A stretch of 64,000 nucleotides of DNA from Prorocentrum cordatum (lineage: Eukaryota; Sar; Dinophyceae; Prorocentrales; Prorocentraceae): assembly GCA_963575745.1 (NCBI GenBank), contig CAUYUJ010013814.1, forward strand, positions 174,501 to 238,500, read 5' to 3'. The notes beneath the pieces were generated by a model. That model did not search any database and had not been told where the DNA came from. It worked only from the letters and a program-made list of their open reading frames with translations. Each line of letters begins with the position of its first letter. Within the stretch, counting starts at the first letter, position 1. Shown here piece by piece: positions 1-10,250 of this stretch. A program made the translations under genes and the position numbers.

Positions 1-2390
1 CATCCTCACAAAACCGGCCCCGGGGGAGGTGCCCAGAGGGCCCAGAGCGGCCTCCGCACCGTTTCCGGACAGATCCGGTGGATCCGGTGACGAATCCCAA
101 ACCGGCGCCCTCGCTTGAGACATCCTCACAAAACCGGCCCCGGGGGAGGTGCCCAGAGGAGCCCAGAGCGGCCTCCGGCACCGTTTCCGGACAGATCCGC
201 TGGATCCGGTGACGAATCCCAAACCGGCGCCCTCGCTTGAGACATCCTCACAAAACCGGCCCCGGGGGAGGTGCCCAGAGGAGCCCAGAGCGGCCTCCGG
301 CACCGTTTCCGGACAGATCCGGTGGATCCGGTGACGAATCCCAAACCGGCGCCCTCGCTTGAGACATCCTCACAAAACCGGCCCCGGGGGAGGTGCCCAG
401 AGGAGCCCAGAGCGGCCTCCGGCACCGTTTCCGGACAGATCCGCTGGATCCGCTGGATCCGGTGACGAATCCCAAACCGGCGCCCTCGCTTGAGACATCC
501 TCACAAAACCGGCCCCGGGGGAGGTGCCCAGAGGAGCCCAGAGCGGCCTCCGGCACCGTTTCCGGACAGATCCGGTGGATCCGGTGACGAATCCCAAACC
601 GGCGCCCTCGCTTGAGACATCCTCACAAAACCGGCCCCGGGGGAGGTGCCCAGAGGAGCCCAGAGCGGCCTCCGGCACCGTTTCCGGACAGATCCGGTGG
701 ATCCGGTGACGAATCCCAAACCGGCGCCCTCGCTTGAGACATCCTCACAAAACCGGCCCCGGGGGAGGTGCCCAGAGGAGCCCAGAGCGGCCTCCGGCAC
801 CGTTTCCGGACATCCGCTGGATCCTGGATCCGGTGACGAATCCCAAACCGGCGCCCTCGCTTGAGACATCCTCACAAAACCGGCCCCGGGGGAGGTGCCC
901 AGAGGAGCCCAGAGCGGCCTCCGGCACCGTTTCCGGACAGATCCGGTGGATCCGCTGGATCCGCTGGATCCGGTGACGAATCCCAAACCGGCGCCCTCGC
1001 TTGAGACATCCTCACAAAACCGGCCCCGGGGGAGGTGCCCAGAGGAGCCCAGAGCGGCCTCCGGCACCGTTTCCGGACAGATCCGGTGGATCCGGATGAC
1101 GAATCCCAAACCGGCGCCCTCGCTTGAGACATCCTCACAAAACCGGCCCCGGGGGAGGTGCCCAGAGGAGCCCAGAGCGGCCTCCGGCACCGTTTCCGGA
1201 CAGATCCGGTGGATCCGCCGGTGACGAATCCCAAACCGGCGCCCTCGCTTGAGACATCCTCACAAAACCGGCCCCGGGGGAGGTGCCCAGAGGAGCCCAG
1301 AGCGGCCTCCGGCACCGTTTCCGGACAGATCCGGTGGATCCGGTGACGAATCCCAAACCGGCGCCCTCGCTTGAGACATCCTCACAAAACCGGCCCCGGG
1401 GGAGGTGCCCAGAGGAGCCCAGAGCGGCCTCCGGCACCGTTTCCGGACAGAGATCCGCTGGATCCGCTGGATCCGGTGACGAATCCCAAACCGGCGCCCT
1501 CGCTTGAGACATCCTCACAAAACCGGCCCCGGGGGAGGTGCCCAGAGGAGCCCAGAGCGGCCTCCGGCACCGTTTCCGGACAGATCCGCTGGATCCGCTG
1601 GATCCGGTGACGAATCCCAAACCGGCGCCCTCGCTTGAGACATCCTCACAAAACCGGCCCCGGGGGAGGTGCCCAGAGGAGCCCAGAGCGGCCTCCGGCA
1701 CCGTTTCCGGACAGATCCGGTGGATCCGCTGGATCCGGTGACGAATCCCAAACCGGCGCCCTCGCTTGAGACATCCTCACAAAACCGGCCCCGGGGGAGG
1801 TGCCCAGAGGAGCCCAGAGCGGCCTCCGGCACCGTTTCCGGACAGATCCGGTGGATCCGCTGGATCCGGTGACGAATCCCAAACCGGCGCCCTCGCTTGA
1901 GACATCCTCACAAAACCGGCCCCGGGGGAGGTGCCCAGAGGAGCCCAGAGCGGCCTCCGGCACCGTTTCCGGACAGATCCGGTGGATCCGCTGGATCCGC
2001 TGGATCCGGTGACGAATCCCAAACCGGCGCCCTCGCTTGAGACATCCTCACAAAACCGGCCCCGGGGGAGGTGCCCAGAGGAGCCCAGAGCGGCCTCCGG
2101 CACCGTTTCCGGACAGATCCGGTGGATCCGGTGACGAATCCCAAACCGGCGCCCTCGCTTGAGACATCCTCACAAAACCGGCCCCGGGGGAGGTGCCCAG
2201 AGGAGCCCAGAGCGGCCTCCGGCACCGTTTCCGGACAGATCCGGTGGATCCGCTGGATCCGGTGACGAATCCCAAACCGGCGCCCTCGCTTGAGACATCC
2301 TCACAAAACCGGCCCCGGGGGAGGTGCCCAGAGGAGCCCAGAGCGGCCTCCGGCACCGTTTCCGGACAGATCCGGACAGATCCGGTGGAT
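1..2390. repeat. 122-bp satellite with variable 9-bp insert, about 19 copies
   Basis: Nineteen head-to-tail copies begin with CATCCTCACAAAACC at 1, 121, 243, 365, 496, 618, 740, 867, 1007, 1130, 1255, 1377, 1510, 1641, 1772, 1903, 2043, 2165 and 2296. Spacings are mostly 122, 131 or 140 bp, that is 122 plus 0, 1 or 2 copies of the 9-mer GATCCGCTG, with a few 1-5 bp departures. Each unit carries one or more GGATCC sites. Long open frames through the array on both strands arise because 9-bp steps preserve frame; I do not regard them as genes. The left end is cut by the window edge. Confidence 0.97.
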
Positions 2391-2590
2391 CCGCGCCCCG
2401 GGGGAGGTGCCCAGAGGAGGAATGAGGAGGAGGAGGAGGAGGAGGAGGAGGAGGAGGAGGAGGAGGAGGAGGAGGAGGAGGAGAAGATGATGGAGCTGCG
2501 GGGTGGAGGAGGACAGACGGAGGCAAGAGAAGGATGGAGGAGGAGGAGGAGGAGGAGGAGGAGGAGGAGGAGGAGGAGGAGGAACCTCAT
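2391..2590. repeat. (GGA)n microsatellite at satellite edge
   Basis: After a truncated satellite restart (CCCCGGGGGAGGTGCCCAGA at 2396) the sequence changes into two GGA tracts, about 2415-2482 and 2535-2583, separated by about 50 bp of unique sequence. Nothing gene-like is seen here or in 2591-2770, which is the region just 3' of the minus-strand frame that ends at 2771. Confidence 0.95.
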
Positions 2591-2770
2591 CCTCACCCTC
2601 GCCAACAAGCGCACGCACCTTCTTCTATATACAGAAACTCCCGATCAACCGCAGAGCGGCCGGCTAGGATAATCCCAAGACCCCAAAAGGTGAAGGGCTC
2701 CCAAATGCAAAACCCATGGCTTCCAGAAATGCCTTAACCTCTGCAACTCTGGTTGAGTCTGTCGCGTTGG

Positions 2771-5700
2771 TCAAGCCATGCAGGTTAGTTGCGGGAGGTC
2801 GGCGTTGACGGCTCTGGCTGCTTGGATAATGTCGCTATTGTCGATGAACTCTTGCTGCAATAATTCTTGCAATTGTGCGGATAATCCTGGGTGCGAAATC
2901 TCTGCGGTCTGGCCAGCTTCCGAAGAGTTCGGATCAGCTCCAGAGTCCAAGTGCAGCGTCGCCAAATTCTGCGTGAGGCGGGTCGCACTGCTCTCATAAA
3001 GACCCGTCGGAGCCGGCGTGTGGTCTTCCATCACAGCGTCGGCTGGGCCCGCAGCTGTCTGGGGGGCAAGGCCGGGAGGTCCAGGAGCTGTGAGGGACGC
3101 TGACGCTGCAGCGACTCGTGATCCCGCTCCTTCATCATGTCCAGTCGGTGATGTCTCTGGAGCCTGTAGCTGTCGTTCCTGATGGCAGGATGGGCATCTG
3201 CCTGCGCCAGAAACTACAGCGCCGAAGAGAGGGCACGCACTGTATTGGCAAGCATGTGGCCCCGTAACGAGGCTCGCCGGACCTCCGCCCCGCAGGCGAA
3301 GCACCAAGTGCAGGGTGGCGCACTTCTGGACGTTGTAGTCCGAGAGCGTGTGGCTGTCCTCCAGCTGCGACGCTGCGTAGATCAGGCGTTGCTCGGCAGG
3401 ATGGATTTTTTCCTTGTCCTGGATCTTCGTCTTCACCCCCCTGATCGTTTCGGTGGCCACCACGTCGACTGTTATAGTCTTCCCCGTGAGCGTCTTCACG
3501 AAGATCTGTACGCCTCCCCGGCTGGGGGTTGTAGCGTCGGTGTGGTCGTGGTCTTGGATGTCGTCGTGGTCGTCGTGGGCGTAGTGGCTGTCGTGGTCGT
3601 CGTGGACTTCGTCGATGTCCTGGCCGTCGCGGGTCGGGAGGTTGAGGAGGCCATCGTCGCCGTCAGCGGATCCGTCACGGTCATTGTGCGTAAGATCTGC
3701 GTCAATGCCCGCGGGAGTCGGGGCAGCTGGGTCGGGCTGGTCGGTCTCCTCGGCGACGCTGGTGAAGATGCTGTTGCGGAAGCCGTCGTAAGAGCCGTCG
3801 GAACGGATGCCGTCGTGAGAGCCGTCGGAGCGCGGCTCGTCCACCCAAGCAGGTGACTGCCGCGCAGATCCGGAGCTGCGGAGCACGCACGTCTGCTTCT
3901 GGTCCGGGTTGAAAGTTGTAGTGTCGGTTTTGGCGTGGGCATTGGCGTGGGTTGCGTCGGCGCAGGCAACCATGCAAGGGCTCCCTTGGACGTCCGTGCT
4001 GCCGTGGGTCCCGAGGTGGTGGCTGGCATCCATGCTGTCATGGGTGCTGTCCTTGGCGTGAAGGACACCGCTGCCATGGGAGCCAGTTTGTGCGCTTGCA
4101 TCGTGGATGTCGTTGTGGAGATGGCTGGAGTCACAGGTGTACGGGGGGCGCTTAATATCGGGAGCGTAAGCCCCAGAATCGGTGGTCTCGTGGTCCTGGG
4201 ACTGCACCGCCTCCTGGGCGTACCAGTCATCACCATCCCCCTGGTCGTCGTAGGTGTCGTGCTGGATGTCCTGGTCGTCCAGGGGATGCCAGCCCATCCT
4301 CGCCTGATTGTTTCGGCCGCCTGCATCTTCTTGGTTGTCGTGGGTGTCGTGGTGGCGGCTGTAGGCATTGTCGAAGGCATCGTGCTGGTAGTCGTGGGGG
4401 GCGTCGTCGTGGGCGTCGTCCTGGACGTCGTGGGTGTCATCGTTCGCGTCGTCGTGGGCGTCGACCTGGATGTCCCCGTGTTCGGTATCGTCCAGGTGAG
4501 GCTGGGTGCGTCTGGTCGCTCTGGTGCGGCTGGGTGTCGTCGTGCATCTTGTGGCTGACCAATGTTGCATCGACGCGTGTCTGGCGTGCTGGTCGCGGCG
4601 CCGAGGCTGGTTGTCGTCCTGGTCGTCGTGGTGGTATTGTCGGTCATCCTCGCTATCATTGGTAATCTGGGCCTCGGCCTGGCCGAACCGTCTGTTCGAT
4701 TCGTCCGCAGGGGGCTGCGCCAGCTCGCCAGTGACGGAATCCTCTCGCGCTACGGGCCCGAAGGGCGGCGGGCGGCTACTCGCCTCCTCCTCCTCCTCCT
4801 CCTCCTCCTCCATCGCTTTCGCTCGCTCTTTGGAGGCCGCGTCGGCTCGGAGGTGGAGTCGGGCGCGGCGTGCCTCGTGGTTCTCAGCCCTACGTCGCCA
4901 TTGTTCCATAAGCTGTGCAAGTAGAGCCTGGTTCTTGATGAGGGCACGGGCCGACACCTGGAGGAAGGAGCACCATTCCCCCGGTAGGAGCACCTGGCCC
5001 GACGACCCTAGCCCCAGCCTCAGGGTGTTGGGGCGAAGCTCACGTGGGTGCAAGCGGGTCAGCGCCCCCAGTAGCGAACGATAGGGCGCGTATAGTTGCT
5101 CACGGAGTCGACGGAACGGCAAAATATCGCAGTCGGGGCAAGCCGTGTAGCCGTGGAACGAGCCGTCGGAGTGACACCCTGGGCACACAATCATGCGGCT
5201 CAGCTGCTCGATGGCGAATCTCACCACGCTCAGGAGTGTACCTCGAGAGGCCTCGGTCACCGCCGCCAGTAATTTCGGGCCGCCCGTCCATCCAAGCTGT
5301 CCAAGAAGGCCGTCGGGCATCGTCACCGCTGTGTCTCTGGCAAGACGCGTCCTTCCGAGTGTCTTAGTAGCGAGCATATTGCCGTGGACCACGGCGTTAG
5401 AGCAGTCGTCATTGCAGTCGTGATCGTTGGCGTTGGTGCTGGCGTGATCGGTGTCTTGGATGCCCGCGTTGGTGCTGGCATCGGTGCAGTGGTGTTGAAT
5501 GCTGGTCGTGATGGTGCTGCAGTGTCTGATGCCGTCGTGTTGGATAGTGTGGGATTGCTGTCGGTCGTCGTAGTCGTTGCGGTGGAGCTGCAATGAGTTG
5601 GAGGGCTGATCGCGCTGGTGCTGTTGGATGTCGTCGTTATGTTGGGACGGTGGTGTCCAGTCGAGCTGGTCGACGTGGAAGTGCTGGGTGCTGGGATGAG

Positions 5701-6754
5701 GGCTGCGGCCTGCGGTCGTGCTGTTGTGCACCAGTATGCTGCTGCGTAGTGGCAGTGCTGTGCGCTGTAGTCTGTTGTGCTGCTGGCCGCGGAGGTGCTG
5801 CGTGTAGTGGTTGCGCTGGTCGCGGTGGTACAGCCGGCCGCCGTTGTTCTGGTCGCGGCGGTCGAGGTCGTAGAAATGCTCCTGAGCAGGCACCTGTAGA
5901 ATGTTTTGGAAAACCCACCCCGCCATGGCGCTTCGGACCGCCCGTCCTGCTGAGAGGGGGGCGTGAAGGAATGGGTGCATCTTCTCCAGGGATTCCCAAA
6001 GAGCGTGGTGGTGGGCATGCGTGAGGAGGGTGGCCATTGTGGTGAGGGAGAGTCGGGTTGGGTTCAGGGGGTCGTTTGGGACGGAGGTGAGGTGGCTATT
6101 GGAGGGGGAGTCGTAGTCGTGCCGAGGTCCTGCCAGAATGAGCAAGAGGGTGGCATCTCGGATGCTGTCCTGGGTGCCGGTGTCGGAGCTGTCCTGAGTG
6201 TCGGCGAAGGTCTTGGCATTGTTGCTGGCGCAGGTGCCGTCGTCAGTGCTGGCGTGGATCTCGGCGTTGGTGCAAAAGTAGGCGCCTGAATTGGAATTGC
6301 CCTCGATGACCATGCAAATGCCGGCCTCCCCGTACTGCACGGCTGTGGACAGCCTGCGTCCTGAGGGCCCTGATCCTGCACGAACTGGGGCCGCAGAAAC
6401 TGGGACAATCGAAGGGTGTTTTCTGGTTGGGGCGGGGCAGAGGAGGGCACTTGGGGAGGCACAGATTCCTGCAGCGCTGTGGGCTAGGGGGGTGTATCCC
6501 AGGGTCAAGGGTAATATGTTGGGGACGGGAGGCGGTCTCTGGTTGGGATTACTGCTCGTGCTCGCTGTTTCCACCCTTGTTTCCCCGGCGTCGCCCGCAT
6601 CGGCGTCGACGCTGAGGCGGATGTCGTGGTCCGTATCCTCGTCTTCCTCCTGTTGGTCCTCCTCTGGGTCCTCGGTCAGGTCCTCGTTCAGGTCCAAAGG
6701 AGTGCTCGCACTAGGCGGCTGGTCGTAGAACGGCTGCGTGTCCGAACTCTTCAT
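2771..6754 (-). CDS. Large low-complexity protein with internal ubiquitin-like domain and Cys-rich segments
   Basis: Uninterrupted minus-strand frame of about 1,327 codons counted from the Met at 6754. The same frame stays open upstream to 7246, through the EF1-gamma exon at 6883-7037, so the true start is uncertain. A full 76-residue ubiquitin-like domain lies at 3511-3284 and ends LRLRGG, followed by GGPASLV. It keeps Ile44 and Lys6/11/27/29/33/63, but Lys48 is Ser and Met1 is Val. A CPGC...CPDC zinc-ribbon-like segment lies near 5150-5200 and a second Cys cluster (CQYSACP, CPSC) near 3170-3240. Between these are Asp/His-rich and Thr-rich repeats, a short poly-Glu tract and a Gln-rich C-terminal tail ([11 protein letters not shown]). 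In part the length reflects GTC/GTG-rich DNA that has few stops. The ubiquitin fold is certain; the rest of the protein is unrecognised. A role as a ubiquitin fusion cleaved after GG is possible but not shown. Confidence 0.6.
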   Translation of the reverse strand: MKSSDTQPFYDQPPSASTPLDLNEDLTEDPEEDQQEEDEDTDHDIRLSVDADAGDAGETRVETASTSSNPNQRPPPVPNILPLTLGYTPLAHSAAGICASPSALLCPAPTRKHPSIVPVSAAPVRAGSGPSGRRLSTAVQYGEAGICMVIEGNSNSGAYFCTNAEIHASTDDGTCASNNAKTFADTQDSSDTGTQDSIRDATLLLILAGPRHDYDSPSNSHLTSVPNDPLNPTRLSLTTMATLLTHAHHHALWESLEKMHPFLHAPLSAGRAVRSAMAGWVFQNILQVPAQEHFYDLDRRDQNNGGRLYHRDQRNHYTQHLRGQQHNRLQRTALPLRSSILVHNSTTAGRSPHPSTQHFHVDQLDWTPPSQHNDDIQQHQRDQPSNSLQLHRNDYDDRQQSHTIQHDGIRHCSTITTSIQHHCTDASTNAGIQDTDHASTNANDHDCNDDCSNAVVHGNMLATKTLGRTRLARDTAVTMPDGLLGQLGWTGGPKLLAAVTEASRGTLLSVVRFAIEQLSRMIVCPGCHSDGSFHGYTACPDCDILPFRRLREQLYAPYRSLLGALTRLHPRELRPNTLRLGLGSSGQVLLPGEWCSFLQVSARALIKNQALLAQLMEQWRRRAENHEARRARLHLRADAASKERAKAMEEEEEEEEEASSRPPPFGPVAREDSVTGELAQPPADESNRRFGQAEAQITNDSEDDRQYHHDDQDDNQPRRRDQHARHASMQHWSATRCTTTPSRTRATRRTQPHLDDTEHGDIQVDAHDDANDDTHDVQDDAHDDAPHDYQHDAFDNAYSRHHDTHDNQEDAGGRNNQARMGWHPLDDQDIQHDTYDDQGDGDDWYAQEAVQSQDHETTDSGAYAPDIKRPPYTCDSSHLHNDIHDASAQTGSHGSGVLHAKDSTHDSMDASHHLGTHGSTDVQGSPCMVACADATHANAHAKTDTTTFNPDQKQTCVLRSSGSARQSPAWVDEPRSDGSHDGIRSDGSYDGFRNSIFTSVAEETDQPDPAAPTPAGIDADLTHNDRDGSADGDDGLLNLPTRDGQDIDEVHDDHDSHYAHDDHDDIQDHDHTDATTPSRGGVQIFVKTLTGKTITVDVVATETIRGVKTKIQDKEKIHPAEQRLIYAASQLEDSHTLSDYNVQKCATLHLVLRLRGGGPASLVTGPHACQYSACPLFGAVVSGAGRCPSCHQERQLQAPETSPTGHDEGAGSRVAAASASLTAPGPPGLAPQTAAGPADAVMEDHTPAPTGLYESSATRLTQNLATLHLDSGADPNSSEAGQTAEISHPGLSAQLQELLQQEFIDNSDIIQAARAVNADLPQLTCMA

Positions 6755-6835
6755 ATATATGTGTGTATATATATATGTGTATATATATATGTATATATGT
6801 ATATATGTGTAGGTGTGTGTATATATATATAAGAA
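6755..6835. repeat. TA/GTATAT microsatellite
   Basis: Alternating TA/TG tract lying between the strong donor-like site downstream of EF1-gamma exon 5 (GGGTGAGT on the minus strand, donor at 6882) and the start of the large ubiquitin-containing frame. It reads as Tyr/Ile/His repeats on the minus strand and is probably intronic. Confidence 0.9.
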
Positions 6836-6882
6836 AAACACAGATGCATACACACAATAAACAACAATCATCCAATACTCAC

Positions 6883-7037
6883 CCCTCGATCCTCGCCCCT
6901 CATTGCTCCAGGGCCCGCCAGGCTCCTTCTTGGGAGCTGCCTCCTTTTTCGGGGCGGCGGCGGCGCCCTTGCCGCAGAGGGCCACTTTCCCCAGGACGCT
7001 GGCGAATTCTGGCTGGGCGGTACACAGGCTGAACCAC
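6883..7037 (-). CDS. EEF1G: Elongation factor 1-gamma, exon 5 (end of GST-C domain and Lys/Ala linker)
   Basis: The exon starts in phase 2, so its first base completes the Arg codon left open by exon 4 and gives the continuous family motif [19 protein letters not shown]. It ends the GST-like C-terminal domain ([11 protein letters not shown]) and enters the typical Ala/Pro/Lys linker ([12 protein letters not shown]). The acceptor is GCAG|GTGGTTC; unusually, the sense strand upstream is a (GAG)n purine tract, not a pyrimidine tract. The donor is GAGGG|GTGAGTAT. The exon is in the same open frame as the ubiquitin-containing frame to its left. eEF1B-gamma is the structural GST-like subunit of the eEF1B nucleotide-exchange complex that recharges eEF1A with GTP. 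The conserved C-terminal EF1G domain was not found between here and base 1. Confidence 0.88.
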
Positions 7038-7040
7038 CTG

Positions 7041-7480
7041 CTCCTCCTCCTCCTCCTCCTCCTCGTCCTCCTCCACCTCATCCTATTCATCCTCTTCCTC
7101 CTCCTCCAACTCATCATCATCATCCTCATCATCAACATCATCACCATCACCATCATCATCCGTATCAGTATCAGTCTCAATATCATCATCATCTTCCTTC
7201 TCCCCATCCTGGTCCTCTTCCTCCTCCCCCTCCCCCTCCTCATCATGCTCCGTGACCCCTCATTCCCATATTCCTCCCCCTCGTACTGGTGCTCATCCGA
7301 CCATGATCATCCTCATCCACACCAGTACCATCCTCATACACCTTATAATTACACATTTGACCATGATCATCCGACCAGTACCATCATCATAATGCGAATC
7401 GTAATAATCACAGTGATCATCCGCATAACCATCATCATCATCATCAGCACCATCATCATGATGATGATCTCCATTCCGAT
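7041..7480. repeat. (CTC)n and (ATC)n low-complexity DNA
   Basis: CTC repeats from 7041 to about 7110 pass into CATCATC/CCTCATC repeats to about 7475. The tract touches the exon 5 acceptor (position 7038). No gene seen inside. Confidence 0.93.
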
Positions 7481-7613
7481 CATTGCCCGACGATGCTATT
7501 TCCGAGGCCAGGTCGGATTCTGTTAGACAGCAAGAGGCAGCACCGTGAACGACTGTGGGGTGGATCCTCGAGTGATCTCCACCTCGCCCCTATCCTCCTT
7601 ATCCTTCTCCTAC

Positions 7614-7719
7614 CCATGGGCGGCTTGATGGCGTCCACCATCGTCTTCGGGGGGAAGCGGCCTTTCTCCAACTTGTATTTCTCGCGCAACACCGAGCCGA
7701 ACGCGAGCTGCCACGCCGC
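7614..7719 (-). CDS. Exon-like segment of unrecognised gene
   Basis: Minus-strand segment of 106 nt encoding a non-repetitive, protein-like sequence (starts AAWQLAFGSVLREKYKLEKG, ends DAIKPPM). It is preceded by a textbook acceptor (CCCCGCAG|GCGGCG) and followed by a donor-like ATGG|GTAGGA. It lies inside EF1-gamma intron 4 on the same strand but cannot belong to that mRNA, because exons 4 and 5 already join exactly. It may be part of a nested gene or a captured exon. I do not recognise the family. Confidence 0.35.
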
Positions 7720-7984
7720 CTGCGGGGATATGGAGGAGCACGTGCAAAAGGCGAAGGGACAGAGGGATAGAAGAAGCAGAACACGTGGATACATCAGGAG
7801 CTACAGACATGCAACTGGGCCTCCACCGATCTTTCCCTCATCGATCCTCCGACCCTTCCCTAGCTCAAAGAGCCTCCATCCTCCGATCCGTCCCTCGTCG
7901 ATCCCCCGAGATCCTTCCTTCATCGAGCCTCCTCGTGATCGCATCTAGCGCCTCATCCGATCCTTCCCTCATGGATCGCCGCGC

Positions 7985-8062
7985 CTCCATCGTATTCTGG
8001 CTGAGGCGCTCTCCGTTGGTGACGTTGTTGATCGCCTCCAGGGTCGGTGCGAATGCCTCCCC
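7985..8062 (-). CDS. Exon-like segment of unrecognised gene
   Basis: Minus-strand segment reading EAFAPTLEAINNVTNGERLS and then QNTMEA, non-repetitive and compositionally protein-like. An AAG|GG acceptor-like site precedes it and ATGGAG|GC follows. The frame remains open on both sides, so the borders are guesses. Same strand as, and upstream of, the segment at 7614-7719; the two could be exons of one nested gene. 7720-7984 and 8063-8820 otherwise show nothing recognisable. Confidence 0.25.
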
Positions 8063-8823
8063 TTCACGCGTTCCCACGGGCGCGGATCGAGGAACAGAAT
8101 CGAGACAGTACAATCGGGGCGTTGACCTAAGGAACCCTAAATACGGAACGAGGCCCCTGCTTCCCATACGTTCATCCTCGGTTTCCCCTGGAAAGCCTCA
8201 GGAAAACCCGACGCAAACTGCGAAACATTCCAGGAACACCGAGCCCCTCCCCAACGAAAAGGATTCATTCTTCAGCGCCCCGGCTGTATGAAGATAATGA
8301 CCTATAGGCAGGGGGCACGGTTGACTACCTAGCATCCCTTGTGGACCCTTCTCCCGATCGAATCGCTCGACCTTCGTCCGCCTCATGCAGATCGCCCCTC
8401 TCGATCCTCGGGGCAGGGTGCACCCCTCCCCTCCTTCAGCGCTGCGTAGCAAGGGCGGTCGCCACTCTTCTGGCACGGGTAGCTTCCGAAGTCGGGGATC
8501 GTCGGACGTCCTCGCGGCGGTGCGAGGGCGAGGCTCAAGGTTGAGATTCGGTAGGCCTCAGATGGCAGGCGTTTGCGATGAGGAGAGTACGGTTTCAATG
8601 GCGATGCAGCTGGGGGCCGATGTGGCGGCAAAGAGGGATGATACAGTCCCCAGAAGAGGCAAACGGAGGAAGCGGACCAGGAGGACGATGGACGAGCAGG
8701 ATACCGATGCAGACAGGGATCTAAGTCGCGTCGTCGTCTGAACCGACGTCGCCCGAAACGTCGCTACCGTTATCATTGATGAGGAATTGCGTCGCCATGG
8801 CAACCACCGTCAGCATCATGATC

Positions 8824-9295
8824 ATTAGTATCGCTGTCGGTGATCACCATCGGCATCATCATCGCCATCGCCATCACCGTTCTCCATCACCCTCATCATC
8901 GTAGTATTCGTCGCCATGGTTAGCATCAGCGTCGACGATATCGGCGTCAGTCGTCGAATGCGCGGCGCTAGCTCCTGCCAAGCACAACTGGCCGATCGCG
9001 TCCGTCTGGGCATGCAGCGCCTCGGGACGCGGTGCGGAGGTGAGGAGCGCGAGAGGCAGATGCATGGGTCCTCATCCTCATCCCTCATCCTCATCCCTCG
9101 TCCTCATCCTCATTCTCATCCTCGTCCCTCCTCGTCCTCATCCTCGTCCTCATCCTCAACCTCGCCCCCCTCCTCATCCTCGTCCTCATCCTCATCTGCA
9201 TCCTCCTCCTCATCGTCGAGCCCGATCGCCAATCCTGGTCCTCATCCTCATCCTCATCCTTATCCTATCCGTGCTCGTCCTCATCGTTCTCCGAT
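8824..9295. repeat. (ATC)n / (CTCATC)n low-complexity DNA
   Basis: Two blocks of trinucleotide/hexanucleotide repeats (about 8824-8920 and 9070-9295) around a more complex stretch at 8925-9065. That middle stretch can be read on the minus strand as ALHAQTDAIGQLCLAGASAA after a GAG|GC border; I could not support it as an exon. Confidence 0.85.
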
Positions 9296-9391
9296 CCATG
9301 TGCCTCGGGCTGAACTAATCCTAGAAACTCTGCCTATCGGAATTCTCATGTCCTCCTCGAGCTCCTACTCCTGGCCCCCTCCCTACTGCGC

Positions 9392-9454
9392 CTGCGCGGC
9401 GAGCGCTGCTTCGCCCACCCACGTTTTCGGGTTCGCGAGCTTGCGCGTCATGGC
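9392..9454 (-). CDS. Exon-like segment (21 codons) of unrecognised gene
   Basis: Exactly 63 nt on the minus strand, phase 0, reading AMTRKLANPKTWVGEAALAA plus a final Gln. The left border CTCGAG|GCC is an AG|G acceptor. The right border CGCAG|GCGCAG would be a GC donor, a class used in dinoflagellate introns. It lies within EF1-gamma intron 4 and could belong with the segments at 7985-8062 and 7614-7719. Function unknown. Confidence 0.3.
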
Positions 9455-9581
9455 CTCGAGGGAAGGCCGATCCTTTCCTTCCCGCCCCTTCTCCTCCTGA
9501 GGAGCTCCTGCCCTCTCGACCTCTGGATCCCCCCTGCTCTCTCGACCTCATGCCTCTCGACCCTTTCCCGCTCAGGGCGTC

Positions 9582-9692
9582 GGCGGATCCTGCCAACAAC
9601 GATCGACGATCGACGACAACGAAGCGTCGCGAGCTCGCGACGCTTCGTTGTCATCGATCGTCGTCATCGTATTTTGTTGGCAGGATCCGGGG
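9582..9692. repeat. Near-perfect palindrome with 50-bp arms (hairpin)
   Basis: The arms meet at GAG|CTC (9633/9634) with no loop. The left arm starts at the GGATCC near 9585 and the right arm ends at the GGATCC near 9687. The innermost 19 bp per arm match perfectly; outside that there are a few small indels. It could be a cruciform-forming site or a very short inverted-repeat element. Confidence 0.9.
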
Positions 9693-9829
9693 CCCAAGCT
9701 GGAATCCAACACGGTGCGGGTGCGTGACCCTGCTTGCTTGCCCGAGCCCCGCCTTGTCTGATCCTTCCATGCGTTGCGCGCGCGACCGCGGGCTGGGCGC
9801 CCTCGGGCCAAGCCGCGCGGAGCGCGCGC

Positions 9830-10015
9830 GCGAGCTCGCGCGCGAGCATGGGTCGAAGGGCTCAAGAAACGAGGAGGCGGACGAGGAGAAGGGGGAGGAG
9901 CAGGAAGGGGAGGAGAAGGGGGAGGAGCAGGAGGAGGAGGACGAGGAGGAGGAGAAACAAAGCACGATGATGATGAGGAGGAGGAGGAGGAGGAGGGGAA
10001 GGAGGAAAGGACTTG
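9830..10015. repeat. GC palindromes followed by GGA/GAG-rich tract
   Basis: Around 9815-9850 there are CGCGCGCGAGCTCGCGCGCG palindromes, followed from 9870 to about 10010 by GAGGAG-rich sequence. No gene is supported. 10016-10250 is AT-richer and also empty. Confidence 0.8.
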
Positions 10016-10250
10016 CGTATATCCTGACAACGCAAGGAAGGGAAAGAAACGCCGAGCCGAGCCGAGCTAATTGGTCGGCGGTCTCCTGATCGCAGAGTGT
10101 GTCATAAGAATTCCTTTGCCGACTCGAAAACTCAAGTGTTAAAACCCACTCATCTTATTTTTTCATTATGTGATCGAATGCGGCGTCAATGTAGGATTAT
10201 AAAGTTTTTTTTTTAAAAAAGCAAAAAAAAAACTGCAGCATGCATAGATT

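Noticed and set aside
126-2265. Long open frames on both strands through the 122-bp satellite
   Set aside because: The unit changes in multiples of 3 and 9 bp, so all frames stay open; the peptides are identical repeats with no start or context.
2193-2672. Poly-Glu/poly-Arg frames over the GGA tracts
   Set aside because: Microsatellite translation only.
3182-5084. Plus-strand and second minus-strand frames opposite the ubiquitin-containing frame
   Set aside because: Val/Thr-rich shadows of GTC/GTG repeats; no conserved domain.
6741-6882. Splice from the donor at 6882 to the AG at 6749/6747 joining exon 5 to the ubiquitin frame
   Set aside because: Exon 5 ends in phase 1 and neither AG restores the frame; only read-through keeps it.
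8385-8741. Plus-strand frame with MAGVCDEESTVSMAMQLGAD
   Set aside because: Looks mildly protein-like but has no recognisable border or domain, and it is opposite in strand to everything else supported here.
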